Source: Rhodococcus tibetensis | Lineage (GTDB): Bacteria > Actinomycetota > Actinomycetes > Mycobacteriales > Mycobacteriaceae | Assembly: GCF_024438035.1 (NCBI RefSeq) | Contig: NZ_JANFQF010000001.1 | Location: 310,001 to 374,000 of the forward strand | DNA: 64,000 nucleotides | Direction of reading: 5' to 3' | Part shown: positions 16,359 to 24,967 of the stretch, one piece after another | Layout of the letters: every line of letters starts with the position of its first letter | How positions within the stretch are numbered: the first letter of the stretch is position 1 | The notes under the pieces: generated by a model | Seen by the model: the letters and a program-made list of their open reading frames with translations, nothing else | Told to the model about the DNA's origin: nothing | Databases searched by the model: none | Program-made: the position numbers and the translations under genes

Positions 16359-17942
16359 GTGACCAGAGCCGATCTGTCGGTCAACAGTCCTAATCTCCTC
16401 TCTTCGAACCCGTCCGACGAGGACGAGAACGAACCCCGCGAAGAATGCGGAGTCTTCGGTGTCTGGGCGCCGGGAGAGGATGTGGCGAAACTCACCTATT
16501 ACGGGCTCTATGCCCTACAGCACCGTGGACAGGAAGCGGCAGGGATCGCGGTCGCGGACGGCTCCCAGGTGCTGGTGTTCAAAGACCTCGGTTTGGTCAG
16601 TCAGGTATTCGACGAGCAGACGCTTGCGGCCATGCCCGGCCACGTCGCAGTCGGGCACTGCCGGTACTCGACCACAGGATCGACCACGTGGGAGAACGCC
16701 CAGCCGATCTTCCGGACCACCGCTGCGGGCAGTGGCATCGCCCTAGGGCACAACGGCAACCTGGTGAACACGGCGGAGCTGGCCGGACGTGCTCGTGAAG
16801 CCGGGCTGGTCAACGACAAACGCCCGGGCGGCGCCACCTCCGATTCGGATGTCGTCGGTGCGCTCCTGGCCCATGCCGCCACCGACAGCACCATCGAGCA
16901 GGCGGCCATGAAGCTACTGCCGACGCTGCGCGGCGCGTTCTGTCTTACTTTCATGGACGAGCACACCCTCTACGCCGCCCGTGACCCGCACGGCATCCGC
17001 CCACTGTGTCTCGGCCGCCTCGACCGCGGTTGGGTAGTGGCCAGCGAGACGGCCGCACTCGATATCGTCGGCGCGTCCTTCGTCCGCGACATCGAGCCCG
17101 GCGAACTTCTCGCCATCGACGCCGACGGAGTCCGCTCTTCCCGCTTCGCGAATCCCGAGCCCAAGGGCTGCGTGTTCGAGTACGTGTACCTCGCACGCCC
17201 GGACAGCGTCATCGCCGGCCGTTCGGTGCACTCCACCCGCGTCGAGATCGGCCGTCGCCTCGCCACCGAGCATCCCGCCGACGGCGACCTCGTGATTCCG
17301 GTCCCGGAGTCGGGCACGCCGGCCGCGGTCGGTTACGCGCAGGGGTCGGGAATTCCGTACGGCCAAGGCCTGATGAAGAACGCCTACGTGGGCCGTACCT
17401 TCATTCAGCCTTCCCAGACCATCCGCCAGCTCGGTATCCGGCTCAAGCTCAATCCGCTCAAGGAAGTCATCCGCGGCAAACGCCTCGTCGTGGTGGACGA
17501 CTCCATCGTCCGAGGCAACACTCAGCGCGCGCTCATCCGGATGCTGCGGGAGGCAGGTGCGCTCGAGATCCATGTCCGGATCGCGTCGCCGCCGGTCAAG
17601 TGGCCGTGCTTCTACGGCATCGACTTCGCGTCGCCGGCCGAGCTGATCGCCAACGGCGCCGGCGGTGGAGCCGAACCCGGAAGCTTCGACGAGATGCTCG
17701 AGGGCGTGCGCCGCTCCATCGGTGCCGACACCCTCGGTTACATCTCCACCGACGGCATGATTGCGGCCACCGAGCAGCCGGCCTCGCGGCTGTGCACGGC
17801 CTGCTTCACCGGCACCTATCCCATCGCGCTCCCGACGGAAACGTCGATGGGCAAGAACGTCCTCGAAGGAATGCTCGAGAGCGCAGCCGGCGGTCCCGCG
17901 ACCCGGGAGAACGACAACGCGCACGCGCTCAGCCGGCCCTAG
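16359..17942 (+). CDS. purF: Amidophosphoribosyltransferase
   Basis: 527 residues. It catalyses the first committed step of purine synthesis, PRPP plus glutamine to phosphoribosylamine. Residues 1-26 are a propeptide; mature activity needs the Cys in REECGVFGVW as the N-terminal nucleophile. The PRPP site is RLVVVDDSIVRGNT, and CTACFTGTYP near the end supplies cysteines of the Bacillus-type [4Fe-4S] cluster. The start is GTG 16359, because TRADLSVNSPN opens the family-specific leader and an AGGGA motif lies upstream. The short gap before purM suggests co-expression. Confidence 0.97.
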   Translation: MTRADLSVNSPNLLSSNPSDEDENEPREECGVFGVWAPGEDVAKLTYYGLYALQHRGQEAAGIAVADGSQVLVFKDLGLVSQVFDEQTLAAMPGHVAVGHCRYSTTGSTTWENAQPIFRTTAAGSGIALGHNGNLVNTAELAGRAREAGLVNDKRPGGATSDSDVVGALLAHAATDSTIEQAAMKLLPTLRGAFCLTFMDEHTLYAARDPHGIRPLCLGRLDRGWVVASETAALDIVGASFVRDIEPGELLAIDADGVRSSRFANPEPKGCVFEYVYLARPDSVIAGRSVHSTRVEIGRRLATEHPADGDLVIPVPESGTPAAVGYAQGSGIPYGQGLMKNAYVGRTFIQPSQTIRQLGIRLKLNPLKEVIRGKRLVVVDDSIVRGNTQRALIRMLREAGALEIHVRIASPPVKWPCFYGIDFASPAELIANGAGGGAEPGSFDEMLEGVRRSIGADTLGYISTDGMIAATEQPASRLCTACFTGTYPIALPTETSMGKNVLEGMLESAAGGPATRENDNAHALSRP

Positions 17943-17990
17943 ACCAGTACATCGGGTCGGCCGTCGAATGTGCTCCGGTACCGTAAGGGC

Positions 17991-18011
17991 GCAATCGCAG
18001 CACTCGATTGC
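17991..18011 (+). repeat. Short hairpin between purF and purM
   Basis: GCAATCG, seven-base loop, CGATTGC. It has no T run, so it is more likely an mRNA structure in the purM leader than a terminator. Confidence 0.3.
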
Positions 18012-18060
18012 CCGACCGACACCACTTTGACGAGCAACAGAAGGCTGGAGTAACAACCAC

Positions 18061-19140
18061 ATGACCGAGGATCCGACAAGTCGCCCTGGAGCGTCCTACG
18101 CCGCCGCAGGAGTCGACATCGCCGCAGGCGATCGGGCGGTGGAACTCTTCGCGCCCCTGGCCAAGAAGGCCAGCCGTCCCGAGGTTCTCGGTGGTCTGGG
18201 TGGATTCGCGGGTCTGTTCGCGCTCAAGGGTGACTACAAGGAGCCGCTGCTCGCGGCCTCCACGGACGGTGTCGGCACCAAACTCGCCGTCGCCCAGGCA
18301 CTCGACAAGCACGACACGGTCGGCCTAGACCTGGTCGCGATGGTCGTCGACGACCTCGTGGTGTGCGGCGCCGAGCCGCTGTTCCTCCAGGACTACATTG
18401 CTGTCGGACGGGTCGTCCCCGAGCGGGTCGCCGAGCTGGTGAGCGGCATCGCCGAAGGCTGCATCCAGGCCGGCTGCGCGTTGCTGGGCGGCGAGACGGC
18501 AGAGCATCCCGGCGTCATGGCCGACGGCGACTACGACCTGTCCGCGACCGGTATCGGCGTGGTCGAGGCCGATCAGGTCCTCGGTCCCGAGCGGGTCCGT
18601 CCCGGCGACGTCGTCATCGCCATGGGCTCCTCGGGGCTGCATTCCAATGGTTATTCGCTGGCCCGCAAGGTGTTGCTCGAGATCGACCACATGAGCTTGA
18701 CGGCACATGTCGACGAGTTCGGCCGCACGCTGGGCGAAGAAATGCTCGAGCCGACCAAGATCTACGCGAAGGACTGCCTGGCTCTCGCCGCCGAGACCGA
18801 CGTGCGCACGTTCTGCCACGTTACCGGTGGAGGACTGGCCAACAACCTGGCGCGCGTCATGCCCAAGGGTCTCGTCGCCGAACTCGACCGCGGAACCTGG
18901 AGCCCGGCTCCCATCTTCGCGATGATCGCGCAGCGCGGCCGGGTCGAGCGCAGTGAGATGGAGCAGACGTTCAACATGGGCGTCGGCATGGTGGCCATCG
19001 TGGCGCCCGAGGATGTGGATCGTGCGCTGGCCGTCCTGACGGCACGGCACATCGACTGCTGGACGTTGGGCAGCATCAAGAAGTCGCACGACGCGTCGGA
19101 GTTGCGCGCACAACTCGCCGGCGATCACCCGCGATTCTGA
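18061..19140 (+). CDS. purM: Phosphoribosylformylglycinamidine cyclo-ligase (AIR synthetase)
   Basis: 359 residues. It closes the imidazole ring of FGAM using ATP to give AIR. The PurM/PurL superfamily glycine-rich start region GGLGGFAGLFAL is followed by ASTDGVGTKLAVAQ, GGETAEHPGVM and FCHVTGGGLANNLARVMP, all diagnostic. ATG 18061 is preceded by AAGGCTGGAG. It is 118 bases after purF on the same strand, and a bidirectional terminator lies downstream. Confidence 0.97.
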   Translation: MTEDPTSRPGASYAAAGVDIAAGDRAVELFAPLAKKASRPEVLGGLGGFAGLFALKGDYKEPLLAASTDGVGTKLAVAQALDKHDTVGLDLVAMVVDDLVVCGAEPLFLQDYIAVGRVVPERVAELVSGIAEGCIQAGCALLGGETAEHPGVMADGDYDLSATGIGVVEADQVLGPERVRPGDVVIAMGSSGLHSNGYSLARKVLLEIDHMSLTAHVDEFGRTLGEEMLEPTKIYAKDCLALAAETDVRTFCHVTGGGLANNLARVMPKGLVAELDRGTWSPAPIFAMIAQRGRVERSEMEQTFNMGVGMVAIVAPEDVDRALAVLTARHIDCWTLGSIKKSHDASELRAQLAGDHPRF

Positions 19141-19200
19141 GGATCTGACAAAGCCGGACGGGGCGGGCTAGTGGCCCTATCCGGCTGAAGATGTGGAAAT

Positions 19201-19228
19201 GAGGGGGAGCCGGACTCGGCTCCCCCTC
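19201..19228. terminator. Bidirectional terminator between purM and DUF3073 gene
   Basis: Perfect 12-bp stem GAGGGGGAGCCG / CGGCTCCCCCTC with a four-base loop, flanked on both sides by AT-rich bases (AAAT and ATTTCATT). It separates the convergent purM and DUF3073 genes. Confidence 0.8.
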
Positions 19229-19246
19229 ATTTCATTGTCGCTACTA

Positions 19247-19447
19247 TCAGCGCCGCCAGTCGTCATCGTCCTCCAAGGAGTAACCCTCCCTGTCGGCACG
19301 CTGGTCAGCAAAGACCTCGTCCCGATGCGAGTTGGACGACCCACCTGAGAGCTCTCGTTGCAGGCTGTCAAAATCCGTGGTCGGTACGCTGTACTTCAAC
19401 TCGCGTGCAACCTTGGTCTGCTTTGCCTTAGCCCGGCCGCGGCCCAT
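19247..19447 (-). CDS. DUF3073 small protein
   Basis: 66 residues starting MGRGRAKAKQTKVARELKYS, the fixed N-terminus of DUF3073. The C-terminus is acidic (EGYSLEDDDDWRR). It is a basic-then-acidic cytosolic protein of unknown function, conserved next to purM across Actinobacteria. The start at 19447 was chosen because the 38 upstream in-frame codons show no conservation. Confidence 0.85.
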   Translation of the reverse strand: MGRGRAKAKQTKVARELKYSVPTTDFDSLQRELSGGSSNSHRDEVFADQRADREGYSLEDDDDWRR

Positions 19448-19628
19448 GGCTGACCCCCTCGCGCTTTCGCGGGGCGGCCTGGGGAATTTGGCGGCCCCGT
19501 TTGAGTGTGTAAGTTCCTGCCCACACTCTAGCGTGGAAAACTCGCTCGCGCTTCCATCCACCGCCTGTCGCGGTGTCTGTTGTGTCTCACCGCGTCCGCG
19601 AGCAGCCAGAATGGCGAAATTATTCGGC

Positions 19629-20582
19629 TCAGAACGTTCCGGGAATCGCGCGGACGGTTCCCACCCGGACGCCGCCGCCGAGTACGGGCTGTGAAGCGAG
19701 GGCCGCGAGGTCTTCCGTCCACTCCGCGCCCATCCTGTGCAACAGGGCTGCCGCCAGCGGCAAACGGGCCCGCTCGTGGCCGTCCTCGATCTTGAGGGCG
19801 AAGGCGGAACCGTCCGGCAGCGCTCCGGCGTAGACCCCCTCCGCGCCGGCCTTCGACACCAGCCCGGGTACCACCGGCATCAGCCGGGCGTCGTCCTTTC
19901 CGGTCCCCGAAACCAGATAGGGGTGCTCCCGGATGGCATCGGCGACGGCCCGCTCCGGTGAATCGGGCTCGGCCGTGACGAGCCGCGCGAATGCCCGCGC
20001 CAGATGCGTCAACGAAAGCGGGACGATCGGGAGGCCGCACCCGTCGATACCCAACTCGGCATCGACGTCACCGCTGATCGACCCGAGGGTCTCGACGACC
20101 GCGAGTTGCAACGGGTGCGTCGGCTCGAGGTAGCTGTCCAACGGCCAGTCGTTTGCCAGGCAAGTAGCGAGCATCGCGGCATGTTTGCCCGAGCAGTTCA
20201 TGTACAGGGGCCGGGGGAGTTCTCCGGCAGCGAGCAATTCGGCGCGGGCGAGTTCGTTGGACGGGAGGTCGGCGGGACAGCGGAGCTGGTCCTCGTCGAG
20301 TCCGTGACGGAGGAGTAGTTCCTCGACCAGTTCGACGTGGTCGGATTCCCCCTCGTGCGAGGCGGTGGCGATGGCGAGCTCCTCCGGACTCGTCGGCGTG
20401 AAGCCGTTTCGGAGGAGGGTCACTGCCTGCCAGGGCTTGTTGGACGAACGCGGGTAGATCGGGGTGTGCACCTCACCGAGTGCCAGGGCGATATCGCCGT
20501 CCGGACCCAGGATTACGGCTGACCCTCGATGGAGGCACTCGCGGAACCCCGACCGAACCACCTCGACGATTTCGATGCTCAC
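19629..20582 (-). CDS. L-asparaginase II family protein
   Basis: 317 residues. The sequence opens IEIVEVVRSGFRECLHRGSAVILGPDG and includes RSSNKPWQAVTLLRNG, MNCSGKHAAMLATC and GIDGCGLPIVPLSLTHLARAFA. These mark the thermolabile rhizobial-type asparaginase family (AnsA II), unrelated to the classical Thr-nucleophile enzymes; conserved Ser/Lys and Cys residues replace the usual triad. The likely reaction is asparagine to aspartate and ammonia, though many members are unassayed. It overlaps the upstream MOSC gene by four bases (ATGA), so the three minus-strand genes form one operon. Confidence 0.85.
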   Translation of the reverse strand: MSIEIVEVVRSGFRECLHRGSAVILGPDGDIALALGEVHTPIYPRSSNKPWQAVTLLRNGFTPTSPEELAIATASHEGESDHVELVEELLLRHGLDEDQLRCPADLPSNELARAELLAAGELPRPLYMNCSGKHAAMLATCLANDWPLDSYLEPTHPLQLAVVETLGSISGDVDAELGIDGCGLPIVPLSLTHLARAFARLVTAEPDSPERAVADAIREHPYLVSGTGKDDARLMPVVPGLVSKAGAEGVYAGALPDGSAFALKIEDGHERARLPLAAALLHRMGAEWTEDLAALASQPVLGGGVRVGTVRAIPGTF

Positions 20583-21262
20583 GTCGTCACCTGGTCCTGC
20601 GATTCGGCGATGCCCGCTCGCTCGACGATGCGCCGGGCCATCTGGGCGGCGGCCGGCGAGAGATCCCTCTGCTGTGCGAGCAGAGACGCGCAGCGCTCCG
20701 GCTCGCGGCCGCTGAAGAGGTCGCGCACCGTGACACCGTGGGCCGGGACGTGGCGGCGGTGCACGGTGTCACCGGGACTGATCGACCCTTCCGTTACCAC
20801 CCGCAGATACGCCCCGGTGTCCCCGCATTGGGTGAAGCGCCTGACCCAGTGCTGCTCGCCTGCCCACACCGCGAAGGTGCGGCAGGGTGTCCGGGGGCTG
20901 TCCACTTCCAGTTCGGTGGTGCCGATCCGCCAGCGCTCACCGATCACCGCGTCGCTCGTCGGGATGCCACGGACCCGCAGATTCTCGCCGAACCAGCCCG
21001 GCGGAAGCTCGCGGCCCAGCTCCGACTCCCACCGCCGCGCCTCGTCTTCCTGGTAGGCATACACGGCCTTGAACGAGCCCCCGTGGTACTTGGTGTCGCA
21101 GACGTAGTCCCCTGCCAACCCGGCGGTCGTCACACGTACCGGCCCGTCCACCGGACGCTTGTCGATCGCTGTGCGTTCGACCCGCCGGACACCACTGTCT
21201 CGCTCGGTGTGCAGGACGCAGACGGCCAGCACCTCGCCGACCGCCCCTGCCCCGCCGCTCAC
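20579..21262 (-). CDS. MOSC-domain protein (YiiM-like)
   Basis: 227 residues. The MOSC beta barrel covers residues about 30-165 (VTTAGLAGDYVCDTKYHGG, PPGWFGENLRVRG, DSPRTPCRTFAVWAG), with the conserved Cys in TPCRTF that contacts molybdenum cofactor sulfur. A C-terminal '3-alpha' segment (VTVRDLFSGREPERCASLL) follows, as in YiiM. YiiM-type proteins help reduce N-hydroxylated compounds. The start is GTG 21262, overlapping the ygfZ stop (GTGA). That tight coupling supports it over the farther upstream ATG. Confidence 0.8.
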   Translation of the reverse strand: MSGGAGAVGEVLAVCVLHTERDSGVRRVERTAIDKRPVDGPVRVTTAGLAGDYVCDTKYHGGSFKAVYAYQEDEARRWESELGRELPPGWFGENLRVRGIPTSDAVIGERWRIGTTELEVDSPRTPCRTFAVWAGEQHWVRRFTQCGDTGAYLRVVTEGSISPGDTVHRRHVPAHGVTVRDLFSGREPERCASLLAQQRDLSPAAAQMARRIVERAGIAESQDQVTT

Positions 21263-22380
21263 CGGCCCCGCAGCCGCTCGATGGCGGCCCGGCCGGCCTG
21301 CACGGCCTCCTCGGTGGGAACGGAGTCGGGGTCGATGGAGGCGGAGCACGGCCCGGTGATCAGCTCGGTGTCGACGGGGATGGAACGTTTGATCAGAGCG
21401 AGAGCGATGGGCCCGAATTCGTGGTGGTCGATCACCGTACCCACACGGCCCACTGCGCGACCGCCTGCCGTGACAGGGTCACCGACCTCCGGGCGACCGT
21501 CGGCGCTCCCATCGAGGTGCAGCAGAACGAGGTGGCGAGGCGGCTTGCCGAGATTGTGGACACGAGCCACCGTTTCCTGCCCGCGATAGCAGCCCTTCTC
21601 CAGGTGGACGGCCCCGTACTCGGCAGGACCGCCGATCCACCGGACTTCGTGCGGAATGGTGCGGTCGTCGGTGTCGAGCCCGAGGCGGGGCCGGACGGCC
21701 GCTACCCGGAGTGCTTCGAATGCCCACGTTCCGGCCGGTGCAGCACCCGCCGCAGTGAGCCGGGCCCACCAATCGGTGAGCTGCTCGCGTGGCACGAGGA
21801 GGTCGAACGAGGAATCGGTGGGCCACGGCATGCGACGAACGAACCCCCCGCCCGCGAGCGCGACAGCGGCGTACGGCTCGGTGGGTGCGGCGGCTCCGGC
21901 CCCGTCGAGCACCACGGCGGCGTCCGGTCCGATCACGGTGAGGACCGCCAGTTCGTTCCCGTCGCGGGGTTCGGCCTTGGCCCAGAACACCATCTTGGTC
22001 AGGAACGACAGGAGGTCGGGTCCGCGATCGGTCTCGGTGTCGATCCACGTGATGCCGTCGAGATCGGTCTGCACGAAGTGGTGCTCGACGCGGCCGTTGA
22101 GGTCGAGGCTGAGGTTCTCGGCACTCGCGCCGTCGGCAAGGGCGGCGACGTGCTGGCTCGAAATGGTGTGTAGCCAAGTGAGCCGTTCGGAACCGCTGAC
22201 AGCGAGCACGAAACGGTGCGATCGATCGATGACGACGGCGGAACGCTCTGCGCTGCGCTGTTCCCCGAGTGGGTCGCCGTGATGCCATGCGACCCCGGCG
22301 TCCGGCGAGTCGTCGGGCGCTCGGACCGCGCCCGGGGCCGTGAGAAGTGGACTGGGTGAAACGGGCAGTTTGTCGACCAC
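21259..22380 (-). CDS. ygfZ: Folate-binding YgfZ/GcvT-like Fe-S assembly protein
   Basis: 373 residues. The signature K-G-C-Y-x-G-Q-E is present as KGCYRGQETVARVHN near residue 258; the family binds folate and supports repair or maturation of some Fe-S enzymes. The GcvT-like region includes HTISSQHVAALADG, WIDTETDRGPDLLSFLTKMVF and ALRVAAVRPRLGLDTDDRTIPHE. It is first in a coupled minus-strand series, ygfZ-MOSC-asparaginase, and divergent from ADC lyase with 62 bases between starts. Confidence 0.9.
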   Translation of the reverse strand: MVDKLPVSPSPLLTAPGAVRAPDDSPDAGVAWHHGDPLGEQRSAERSAVVIDRSHRFVLAVSGSERLTWLHTISSQHVAALADGASAENLSLDLNGRVEHHFVQTDLDGITWIDTETDRGPDLLSFLTKMVFWAKAEPRDGNELAVLTVIGPDAAVVLDGAGAAAPTEPYAAVALAGGGFVRRMPWPTDSSFDLLVPREQLTDWWARLTAAGAAPAGTWAFEALRVAAVRPRLGLDTDDRTIPHEVRWIGGPAEYGAVHLEKGCYRGQETVARVHNLGKPPRHLVLLHLDGSADGRPEVGDPVTAGGRAVGRVGTVIDHHEFGPIALALIKRSIPVDTELITGPCSASIDPDSVPTEEAVQAGRAAIERLRGR

Positions 22381-22442
22381 GAACCCAGTCTAGGGACCAT
22401 GGAGGGGGTGTGGCCGCAGGCAGGGTGGATAGGGTGGGCCAC

Positions 22443-23315
22443 ATGTCTGATGCAGTGCTGGTGACGCTGGACCACGAGGTACGCGATGCGGACGCACCGC
22501 TCCTGTACGCGGACGATCTGGCTGTGGTGCGCGGCGACGGCGTCTTCGAGACGCTGTTGGTCCGCGGTGGCCGCGCGCTCAAGGTGGAACCCCATCTGTC
22601 ACGTCTGGTGATGTCGGCCCGGGCCCTCGCTCTGCCGATGCAGGGTCTCGACGAGTGGCGCCTTGCCATCGACCTTGCCGTGGAGCAGTGGGGTTCCGAA
22701 CGCGAGGGCGCGATGCGTCTGGTGCTCACCCGGGGCCGGGAGTCCGGTGGCGACCCGACGGCTTTCGTCACGATCGGTGCTGTCGCCGGGCGGATTCTCG
22801 ACGCTCGTCGAGACGGCGTGTCGGTTCTCACACTGGCGCGTGGGTATTCCGTGGACCTGTCGGCGAGTGCGCCGTGGCAGCTACTCGGGTCCAAGACCTT
22901 GTCTTATGCGACCAACATGGCGGCGTTGCGGTATGCGGCGACACTGGGTGCCGACGATGTGATCTTCGTCAGTAGCGAGGGCAATGTGTTGGAAGGGCCA
23001 CGTTCCACTGTGGTCATCGCCCGGGACAAAACGCTTCTCACGCCGCCGCCGGAGCACGGCATCCTCCCGGGGACCACGCAGCAGGCGCTGTACGAGGTGG
23101 CGACCGGAAGGGGTTTCCGCTGCGAGTACGCCGCGCTGCGTCCCGCAGATCTCATTACGGCAGAGGGTGTTTGGATGATCTCCAGTGTCACCATGGCTGC
23201 TCGGGTGCGCAAGATCGACGGGCTGGTGCTGCCGGAGCCCCCTCTCGCTGACGAGATCGTGAAGCTGGTCGACCTCGCGGTGGAGACCGCGGGCTCCGAG
23301 TCTGCCGAGGCTTGA
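22443..23315 (+). CDS. pabC: Aminodeoxychorismate lyase (PLP fold type IV)
   Basis: 290 residues. The likely reaction is 4-amino-4-deoxychorismate to p-aminobenzoate plus pyruvate, in folate synthesis. The DDLAVVRGDGVFETLLVRGGRALKVEPHLSRL opening is typical of fold IV enzymes. The PLP lysine is in LLGSKTLSYATNMAALR, and EGNVLEGPRSTVVI forms the cofactor phosphate wall. A branched-chain or D-amino acid aminotransferase of the same fold cannot be excluded, but pairing with ygfZ favours PabC. ATG 22443 opens the conserved region. Its stop codon overlaps the TTGACA motif of the cyd leader. Confidence 0.85.
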   Translation: MSDAVLVTLDHEVRDADAPLLYADDLAVVRGDGVFETLLVRGGRALKVEPHLSRLVMSARALALPMQGLDEWRLAIDLAVEQWGSEREGAMRLVLTRGRESGGDPTAFVTIGAVAGRILDARRDGVSVLTLARGYSVDLSASAPWQLLGSKTLSYATNMAALRYAATLGADDVIFVSSEGNVLEGPRSTVVIARDKTLLTPPPEHGILPGTTQQALYEVATGRGFRCEYAALRPADLITAEGVWMISSVTMAARVRKIDGLVLPEPPLADEIVKLVDLAVETAGSESAEA

Positions 23316-23339
23316 CAGGCCTACTACATTCGGTAGTAG
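23312..23339 (+). promoter_or_regulatory. cyd promoter region with operator-like palindrome
   Basis: TTGACA at 23312-23317 is followed by the perfect inverted repeat CTACTAC-ATTCG-GTAGTAG at 23321-23339. TAGTAG sits 16 bases after TTGACA, in a -10-like position. A repressor bound to the palindrome would cover the spacer and the -10. The regulator is unknown. Confidence 0.5.
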
Positions 23340-23342
23340 CCA

Positions 23343-23388
23343 GGTCCTGCAAGGGGAGACTGCAAGGGAAGACTGCCTCGGCAGGACC
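23343..23388 (+). promoter_or_regulatory. Structured cyd leader: stem plus tandem 13-base repeat
   Basis: GGTCCTGC (23343-23350) pairs perfectly with GCAGGACC (23381-23388). Between them lie two adjacent 13-base units, GCAAGGGGAGACT and GCAAGGGAAGACT, differing by one base (23349-23361 and 23362-23374). It could be an mRNA leader structure or repeated protein sites. Confidence 0.45.
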
Positions 23389-23462
23389 AGGCGCACAGGG
23401 ATCGAGCGGATGCCCACGCCTCGACCCCGAAGCCTGTCCACGGGCCCAGTTTCGGAGTAGCC

Positions 23463-24956
23463 ATGGATACCCTGGATGTCTCCCGGTGGCAGTTCGGCAT
23501 CACCACCGTCTATCACTTCATCCTCGTCCCCCTGACGATCGGGCTCGCGCCGCTCATCGCCGCGATGCAAACGATGTGGGTGGTCACTGGTAAGACCCAC
23601 TGGTATCGACTCACCAAGTTCTTCGGCAAGCTCTTCCTGATCAACTTCGCGCTCGGTGTCGCAACCGGCATCGTGCAGGAATTCCAGTTCGGCATGAATT
23701 GGAGCGAATACTCTCGCTTCGTGGGAGACGTGTTCGGAGCTCCGCTGGCGCTCGAGGGTCTGGTCGCATTCTTCCTCGAGTCGACATTCCTCGGACTCTG
23801 GATCTTCGGTTGGGGCCGACTGCCCAAGCTCGTCCACCTGGCTACCATCTGGCTGGTCGCCATCGGGGTGAATGCGTCCGCGTACTTCATCATCGCGGCC
23901 AACTCCTTCATGCAGCATCCCGTCGGGGCGACCTACAACCCCGACACCGGTCGCGCCGAACTCACCAGCATCTGGGCGCTACTCACCAACAACACGGCGA
24001 TGGCGGCCTTCCCCCATGCGGTGGCCGGCGCGTTCCTCACGGCAGGAACCTTCGTCGCGGGTATCGCCGGATGGTGGATGGTGCGCAGCATGCGACGGGC
24101 GAAGACGGCCACCGCACCCGAGGCGGCGAAGCTGGAAGGTGACGCACGGACCATGTTCCGTCCGGCCGCGCGGCTGTCGCTGCTGGTGGTGATCGCCGCA
24201 GGTGCCGCACTCGTCTTTACCGGCGACGTGCAAGGCAAGCTGATGTTCGAGCAGCAGCCCATGAAGATGGCGTCGGCAGAATCGCTGTGCCACACCGCGA
24301 CCGACCCCGACTTCTCCATTCTCACGGTCGGCACCCACAACAACTGCGATGGTGTGACGCACGTGCTCGACGTGCCGTTCGTCCTGTCCTATCTCGCCGA
24401 GGGCGAGTTCACCGGGGTGACGTTGCAGGGCGTCGAGGATCTACAGGCCCAGTACGAAGAGCAATTCGGTCCCGGTAACTATCGCCCCAATCTGTTCGTC
24501 ACCTACTGGTCGTTCCGCGCCATGATCGGTCTGGCCGCCGGTTCCGCTCTGCTTGCGGTGGCTGGGCTGTGGCTCACGCGCGGTGGCCGGGTTCCTGATC
24601 AGAAGTGGTTCTCGTGGCTCAGTGTCGCCGCGATCCCTACACCCTTCCTCGCCAACAGCGCCGGCTGGATCTTCACCGAGATGGGCCGCCAGCCATGGGT
24701 TGTCGCGCCCAATCCCACCGGAGTGGACATGATCCGGCTGACCGTCGACCAGGGCGTGTCGCATCATTCGGTGTGGACCGTGTGGTTCTCCCTGATCACC
24801 TTCACTCTTCTGTACGGCGCTTTGGGCGTGGTGTGGTTCAAGCTGATTCGTCGCTACGCCGTCGAAGGGCCGCTCGAGCACGACGCCCATCCACCGGGCG
24901 ACGACGAGGAACCCGAGGAGCCGGACACGCCCAAACAACTCTCGTTCGCCTACTAG
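23463..24956 (+). CDS. cydA: Cytochrome bd ubiquinol/menaquinol oxidase subunit I
   Basis: 497 residues, membrane protein with about nine helices. It carries hemes b558, b595 and d and oxidises quinol. Conserved features: early DVSRWQFGITTVYHFILVPLTIGLAPLIA with a heme-ligand His, KLFLINFALGVATGIVQEFQFGMNWSEYSRFVGDVFGAPLALE, and the GRxPW motif as MGRQPW. The Q-loop is of the short type. Start ATG 23463 with an upstream GGAG. First gene of cydABDC, 11 bases before cydB. Confidence 0.97.
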   Translation: MDTLDVSRWQFGITTVYHFILVPLTIGLAPLIAAMQTMWVVTGKTHWYRLTKFFGKLFLINFALGVATGIVQEFQFGMNWSEYSRFVGDVFGAPLALEGLVAFFLESTFLGLWIFGWGRLPKLVHLATIWLVAIGVNASAYFIIAANSFMQHPVGATYNPDTGRAELTSIWALLTNNTAMAAFPHAVAGAFLTAGTFVAGIAGWWMVRSMRRAKTATAPEAAKLEGDARTMFRPAARLSLLVVIAAGAALVFTGDVQGKLMFEQQPMKMASAESLCHTATDPDFSILTVGTHNNCDGVTHVLDVPFVLSYLAEGEFTGVTLQGVEDLQAQYEEQFGPGNYRPNLFVTYWSFRAMIGLAAGSALLAVAGLWLTRGGRVPDQKWFSWLSVAAIPTPFLANSAGWIFTEMGRQPWVVAPNPTGVDMIRLTVDQGVSHHSVWTVWFSLITFTLLYGALGVVWFKLIRRYAVEGPLEHDAHPPGDDEEPEEPDTPKQLSFAY

Positions 24957-24967
24957 GGGAGACGGTC

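Noticed and set aside
21479..22894. A 471-codon open frame on the minus strand
   Set aside because: It is antisense to or out of frame with ygfZ and the ADC lyase gene, is Arg/Pro/Ser-rich low-complexity, and has no family motif; both overlapped genes have strong motifs.
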